The position numbers were made by a program, and so were the translations under genes. Positions 13,101 through 15,211 of a stretch of 15,211 nucleotides of DNA are shown one piece after another. The stretch's first letter is position 1; every line of letters starts with the position of its first letter. Source of the DNA: Planctomycetia bacterium (GTDB lineage: Bacteria; Planctomycetota; Planctomycetia; Pirellulales; UBA1268); NCBI GenBank assembly GCA_009926295.1, contig RFPF01000052.1, forward strand, positions 1 to 15,211. Direction: 5' to 3'. The notes below the pieces were generated by a model that saw nothing but the letters and a program-made list of their open reading frames with translations, searched no databases and was not told the origin of the DNA.

Positions 13101-13502
13101 GTGGATGCGGCGGAATCGACTGCGGACTACGAACCGCTGTATCTCGATGGGATCGCGAAGTTCAACGCCTGTGATTATTACGAGTGCCACGAGGTGTGGG
13201 AGGAGCTGTGGACGGAATACCGCGGCCCGTCGCGGAAGTTCTACCAGGGGCTGATCCAGGCGGCCGTCGCCCTCTACCACTTCGGCAACGGAAACATCCG
13301 CGGGGCCCGGAAGCTGCACGCGAGCGTGCACGGCTACCTCGAGCCGTACGCGCCGAAACACCTGGGCATCGACATCGGGGGCTTCCTCGCCGCCTTCGAC
13401 ACCTGCCTCGCGGAGGTGGCCGCGAGCAAGGAGGACTACCCCGACATTCCCCTCGACCCGGAACTGTTGCCCGAGATCCATCTCGACCCCCCGCCGCGGT
13501 AG
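13101..13502 (+). CDS. DUF309 domain protein
   Basis: A 133-residue all-helical protein with the DUF309 core DYYECHEVWEELWTEYRGPSRKFYQGLIQAAVALYHFGNGNIRGARKLH (25-73). The conserved features are E28, H30, E31 and E34-E35, the R-K-F-x-Q-G-L-I-Q-x-A-V-A-L-Y-H block and GN..GA. The family's biochemical function is unknown to me; the clustered Glu and His suggest metal or small-molecule binding. The start is GTG at 13101, with GAAGG five to six bases upstream. An in-frame ATG at 13041 would add an Arg/Pro-rich tail and has its GGAG only 2 bases away. It is the first of a plus-strand run and lies divergent from nth. The C-terminus is acidic (DYPDIPLDPELLPEIHLD). Confidence 0.82.
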   Translation: MDAAESTADYEPLYLDGIAKFNACDYYECHEVWEELWTEYRGPSRKFYQGLIQAAVALYHFGNGNIRGARKLHASVHGYLEPYAPKHLGIDIGGFLAAFDTCLAEVAASKEDYPDIPLDPELLPEIHLDPPPR

Positions 13503-13536
13503 CCGCCCGCGGCCGCCGGTCACGGCGGAGCCATCC

Positions 13537-14226
13537 ATGACGGACGAACCTCTCGCGTTTTCACCCGACCAGTTTTCCGGCCAGGCGCGGATCTTCGCGC
13601 TGCCGAACCTCGTGATGTTCCCGCACGTGATGCAGGCGCTGCACATCTACGAGCCGCGCTACCGGGCCATGCTCGAGGAGGCGATCGAGGGAGACCGGCT
13701 TATCGCGATGGCGGTGCTCGCGCCCGGCTGGGAACAGAACTACGAGGGCCGGCCTTCGCTCAGGTCGACCGCCTGCCTGTGCCGCGTGGCGACGCATCAG
13801 AAGACGCCCGAAGGAACGTACAACGTGCTCCTCCTCGGCGTGCGGAGGCTGAGGCTGGTGCGCGAGATGCCGCCCAAGAAGCTGTTCCGCGTGGTCGAGG
13901 CGGAGATTCTCGACGACGACCCGCCCGACGAGGAGCCCGGGGCGGCCGCGGAGCTGCAGCAGCGTCTGCTGGCAGCCTTCAAGCAGGCGATGCCGAAGAT
14001 CCCGGATGCGTACGAGCAGCTCGATCAGCTTCTCGGCAGCCAGATCACTCTCGGCATGCTCGCCGACATCGTGGCCTACACGATCGACCTCGACATCGAG
14101 TGGAAGATGCGGCTGCTGGCGGAGTGCAACGTGCTCCGGCGCACCCGGCTCCTCCTCGAGGCGATCGCGGGCCGTCCCGCGGCCGCGAGCCCACGGCCGT
14201 TTCCGCCCGAGTTCAGCATGAATTAG
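13537..14226 (+). CDS. Lon-substrate-binding-domain (LON) protein
   Basis: A 229-residue cytosolic protein with the N-terminal substrate-recognition domain of Lon protease but no AAA+ or protease part. The signature is IFALPNLVMFPHVMQALHIYEPRYRAMLEEAIEGDRLIAMAVL (19-61), then GTYNVLLLGVRRLRLVRE (93-110) and a helical C-terminal half. Stand-alone LON proteins are common in bacteria and may act as substrate adaptors, but no function is proven for this group to my knowledge. The ATG at 13537 has GGAG six to seven bases upstream. It lies 34 bases after the DUF309 gene and 9 bases before folE, so one transcript is likely. Confidence 0.87.
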   Translation: MTDEPLAFSPDQFSGQARIFALPNLVMFPHVMQALHIYEPRYRAMLEEAIEGDRLIAMAVLAPGWEQNYEGRPSLRSTACLCRVATHQKTPEGTYNVLLLGVRRLRLVREMPPKKLFRVVEAEILDDDPPDEEPGAAAELQQRLLAAFKQAMPKIPDAYEQLDQLLGSQITLGMLADIVAYTIDLDIEWKMRLLAECNVLRRTRLLLEAIAGRPAAASPRPFPPEFSMN

Positions 14227-14235
14227 AGTGGCGGC

Positions 14236-14826
14236 ATGACGAAAGCCACCCATCCTGTCGACCATGCGCGGATCGAGCGAGCCGTGCGCGAGATCCTGCA
14301 CGCCGTCGGCGAGGATCCCGATCGCGAGGGTCTCCTCGAGACGCCGGCCCGCGTCGCCCGGATGTACGCCGAGATGTTCAGCGGGCTGCACCAGGATCCG
14401 AGGGTGCACCTCCGCAAGGCGTTCACCGAGAAGTACGACGAGATCGTGCTCGTCCGCGACATCTCGTTCACGAGCGTGTGCGAGCACCACCTGCTGCCGT
14501 TCATGGGCAGGGCCCACATCGGCTACCTTCCCGACGGCCGCGTGCTCGGCCTGAGCAAGCTCGCCCGGATCGTGGAGGTGGTGTCGCACCGGCCGCAGGT
14601 GCAGGAGCGGATGACGGAACAGATCGCCGACCTGCTCGTGGAGGACCTCGGTGCGAAGGGTGTGGCCGTGGTGGTGGAGGCGTCTCACACCTGCATGACG
14701 ATCCGCGGCATCCGCAAGCCCGGCAGCCTCTGTGTGACGTCGGCGATGAAGGGCATCTTCCGGGCCAACGTGTCGAGCCGCGCGGAGGTGATGGCGCTCA
14801 TCTACGGAAATCGGCCGGCGTCGTGA
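14236..14826 (+). CDS. folE: GTP cyclohydrolase I
   Basis: A type IA GTP cyclohydrolase that converts GTP to 7,8-dihydroneopterin triphosphate plus formate, the first step of folate/pterin biosynthesis. It is a cytosolic homodecamer requiring zinc. Visible Zn ligands are C82 and H85 (VCEHHLLPF, 81-89) and C153 (SHTCMTIRG, 150-158). Other family blocks are GRAHIGYLPDGRVLGLSKLARIVE (91-114), the RPQVQERMTEQIADLL helix (119-134) and the ending SAMKGIFRANVSSRAEVMAL (169-188). It has 196 residues, normal for the family. The ATG at 14236 lies 9 bases after the LON gene stop, with GAGTGG upstream. Its stop codon overlaps the next start (GTGA). Confidence 0.97.
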   Translation: MTKATHPVDHARIERAVREILHAVGEDPDREGLLETPARVARMYAEMFSGLHQDPRVHLRKAFTEKYDEIVLVRDISFTSVCEHHLLPFMGRAHIGYLPDGRVLGLSKLARIVEVVSHRPQVQERMTEQIADLLVEDLGAKGVAVVVEASHTCMTIRGIRKPGSLCVTSAMKGIFRANVSSRAEVMALIYGNRPAS

Positions 14827-15211
14827 CGCTTCTCGTCGACTTTCTCTGCCGGTTCGCGTGGGGAATGGCCGCGGCGCTGGTGATCACGCCGACGCGGGTC
14901 GTTCCCGCGGGCTTCTTCCGCGTCAACCTGCTGGTGGTGCTCGGGCTGGCGACCTTCGCGGCCCTCCTCGCGGGTTCGGCGCCGTCGATGCGGTTCTGGC
15001 CGCTGCCGGCGGGTGCCGCGGTGGCGGCGTGGCTCGGGAGCATCGCGTGGTATGCGGAGCGCTCCCGGGCGGGCCTCTTCCTGTGCGCGGCGTGCGCCGC
15101 GGCGCTCGCGGCGGCGGTGGGGCTCGGCGGAGCGGCACGGCGGCGAGGTGCCCCGCGTTCTCGCCGACCTGGTGCGGTTGCCGGGGGTGGGGCGGAAGAC
15201 GGCCAACGTGG
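14823..15211 (+). CDS. Membrane protein of unknown function (partial, end corrupted)
   Basis: It begins at GTG 14823, overlapping the folE stop as GTGA, so it is translationally coupled. The visible product has three or four transmembrane segments: CRFAWGMAAALVITP (9-23), VNLLVVLGLATFAALLAGS (34-52), LPAGAAVAAWLGSIAWY (60-76) and AGLFLCAACAAALAAAVGL (82-100). A basic stretch TRVVPAGFFR lies between the first two. No catalytic motif is visible. I believe this resembles a planctomycete-specific hypothetical membrane protein, but from memory only. Only about the first 102 codons (to 15129) should be trusted, because the rest is an inverted copy of nth sequence read in a new frame. The reading frame stays open to the window edge, so the true C-terminus is unknown. 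Confidence 0.6.
   Translation, partial: MTLLVDFLCRFAWGMAAALVITPTRVVPAGFFRVNLLVVLGLATFAALLAGSAPSMRFWPLPAGAAVAAWLGSIAWYAERSRAGLFLCAACAAALAAAVGLGGAARRRGAPRSRRPGAVAGGGAEDGQR
15130..15211. repeat. 82-bp exact inverted copy of the nth interior at the contig edge
   Basis: The last 82 bases are the perfect reverse complement of 12561-12642, inside nth. They would encode its AGCGG...GTCGAC-free segment up to the LPGVGRKTANV region on the plus strand. Just before the repeat the two loci diverge: GGCTCGGCGGAGCGG here against GGCTCGTCGAGCGG in the nth sense strand, with short shared bases at the junction. The repeat stops exactly at the window end. It looks like an assembly or library chimera, not a second gene. 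Confidence 0.85.

Noticed and set aside
14802..15206. Minus-strand 134-residue reading at the window end sharing a peptide with a reading opposite nth
   Set aside because: The shared peptide arises only from the inverted copy of nth, in a non-coding frame.
1..15211. CRISPR array, insertion sequence or integrase near tRNA-Val
   Set aside because: No regularly spaced repeats, transposase or integrase motifs, and no second copy of the tRNA 3' end as an attachment site were seen.

Overview
The window is a GC-rich stretch (roughly 68-70% by eye) of a bacterial chromosome. It most likely comes from a member of the Planctomycetota, probably a Pirellulales-like lineage. This rests on a BBP7-type outer-membrane barrel, a tiny secreted CxxCH protein of the kind frequent in planctomycetes, short N-terminal zinc ribbons on otherwise unknown proteins, and a tandem-ACT protein of planctomycete style. 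The end of the window carries a feature typical of a metagenome contig edge, so I suspect the window is a whole contig from a metagenome-assembled genome.

Layout. 1-2754: a secreted beta-barrel protein on the minus strand, then a RidA-family protein, a small CxxCH (c-type heme motif) exported protein and a Pro/Ala-rich exported protein, all on the plus strand. 2742-4750: a two-gene minus-strand operon of a zinc-ribbon membrane protein and a SAMHD1/dGTPase-like HD phosphohydrolase, with 2 bases between them. 4751-6658: a divergent soluble zinc-ribbon protein, a convergent tandem-ACT regulator-like protein, and a hotdog thioesterase. 6680-8006: a two-FHA-domain protein and, divergently, an 83-residue helical Cys/His-rich protein. 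They are separated by 310 bp that carry two strong inverted repeats. 8043-9224: an unusual serine alpha/beta-hydrolase-like protein. 9322-13023 is the housekeeping core on the minus strand: nth, then dcd (frameshifted), a 62-residue membrane protein, aspS and tRNA-Val(UAC). 13101-15211: a plus-strand run of a DUF309 protein, a Lon-substrate-binding-domain protein, folE and a membrane protein that runs off the edge.

Working together. nth handles oxidised-base repair. dcd (dUTP/dTTP supply) and the HD protein (dNTP removal, if active) both bear on nucleotide pools, although they are in separate operons. dcd, the small membrane protein, aspS and perhaps tRNA-Val probably form one transcript from a good sigma-70-like promoter that overlaps the nth stop codon. 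folE starts tetrahydrofolate/pterin synthesis and is translationally coupled (GTGA overlap) to the terminal membrane protein.

Main oddities. (1) The last 82 bases are an exact inverted copy of the inside of nth, which looks like an assembly or chimera artefact and corrupts the last gene. (2) dcd has a one-base insertion exactly at its GRSS active-site motif. (3) Two unrelated genes share an ordered promoter-leader layout (CTAG, TAATCG, ACGGTGG, CCCGGGAGT, six bases, ATG). I see no CRISPR array, insertion sequence or clear defence island. Most of the window is ordinary chromosomal content, and I do not claim a demonstrated new system.
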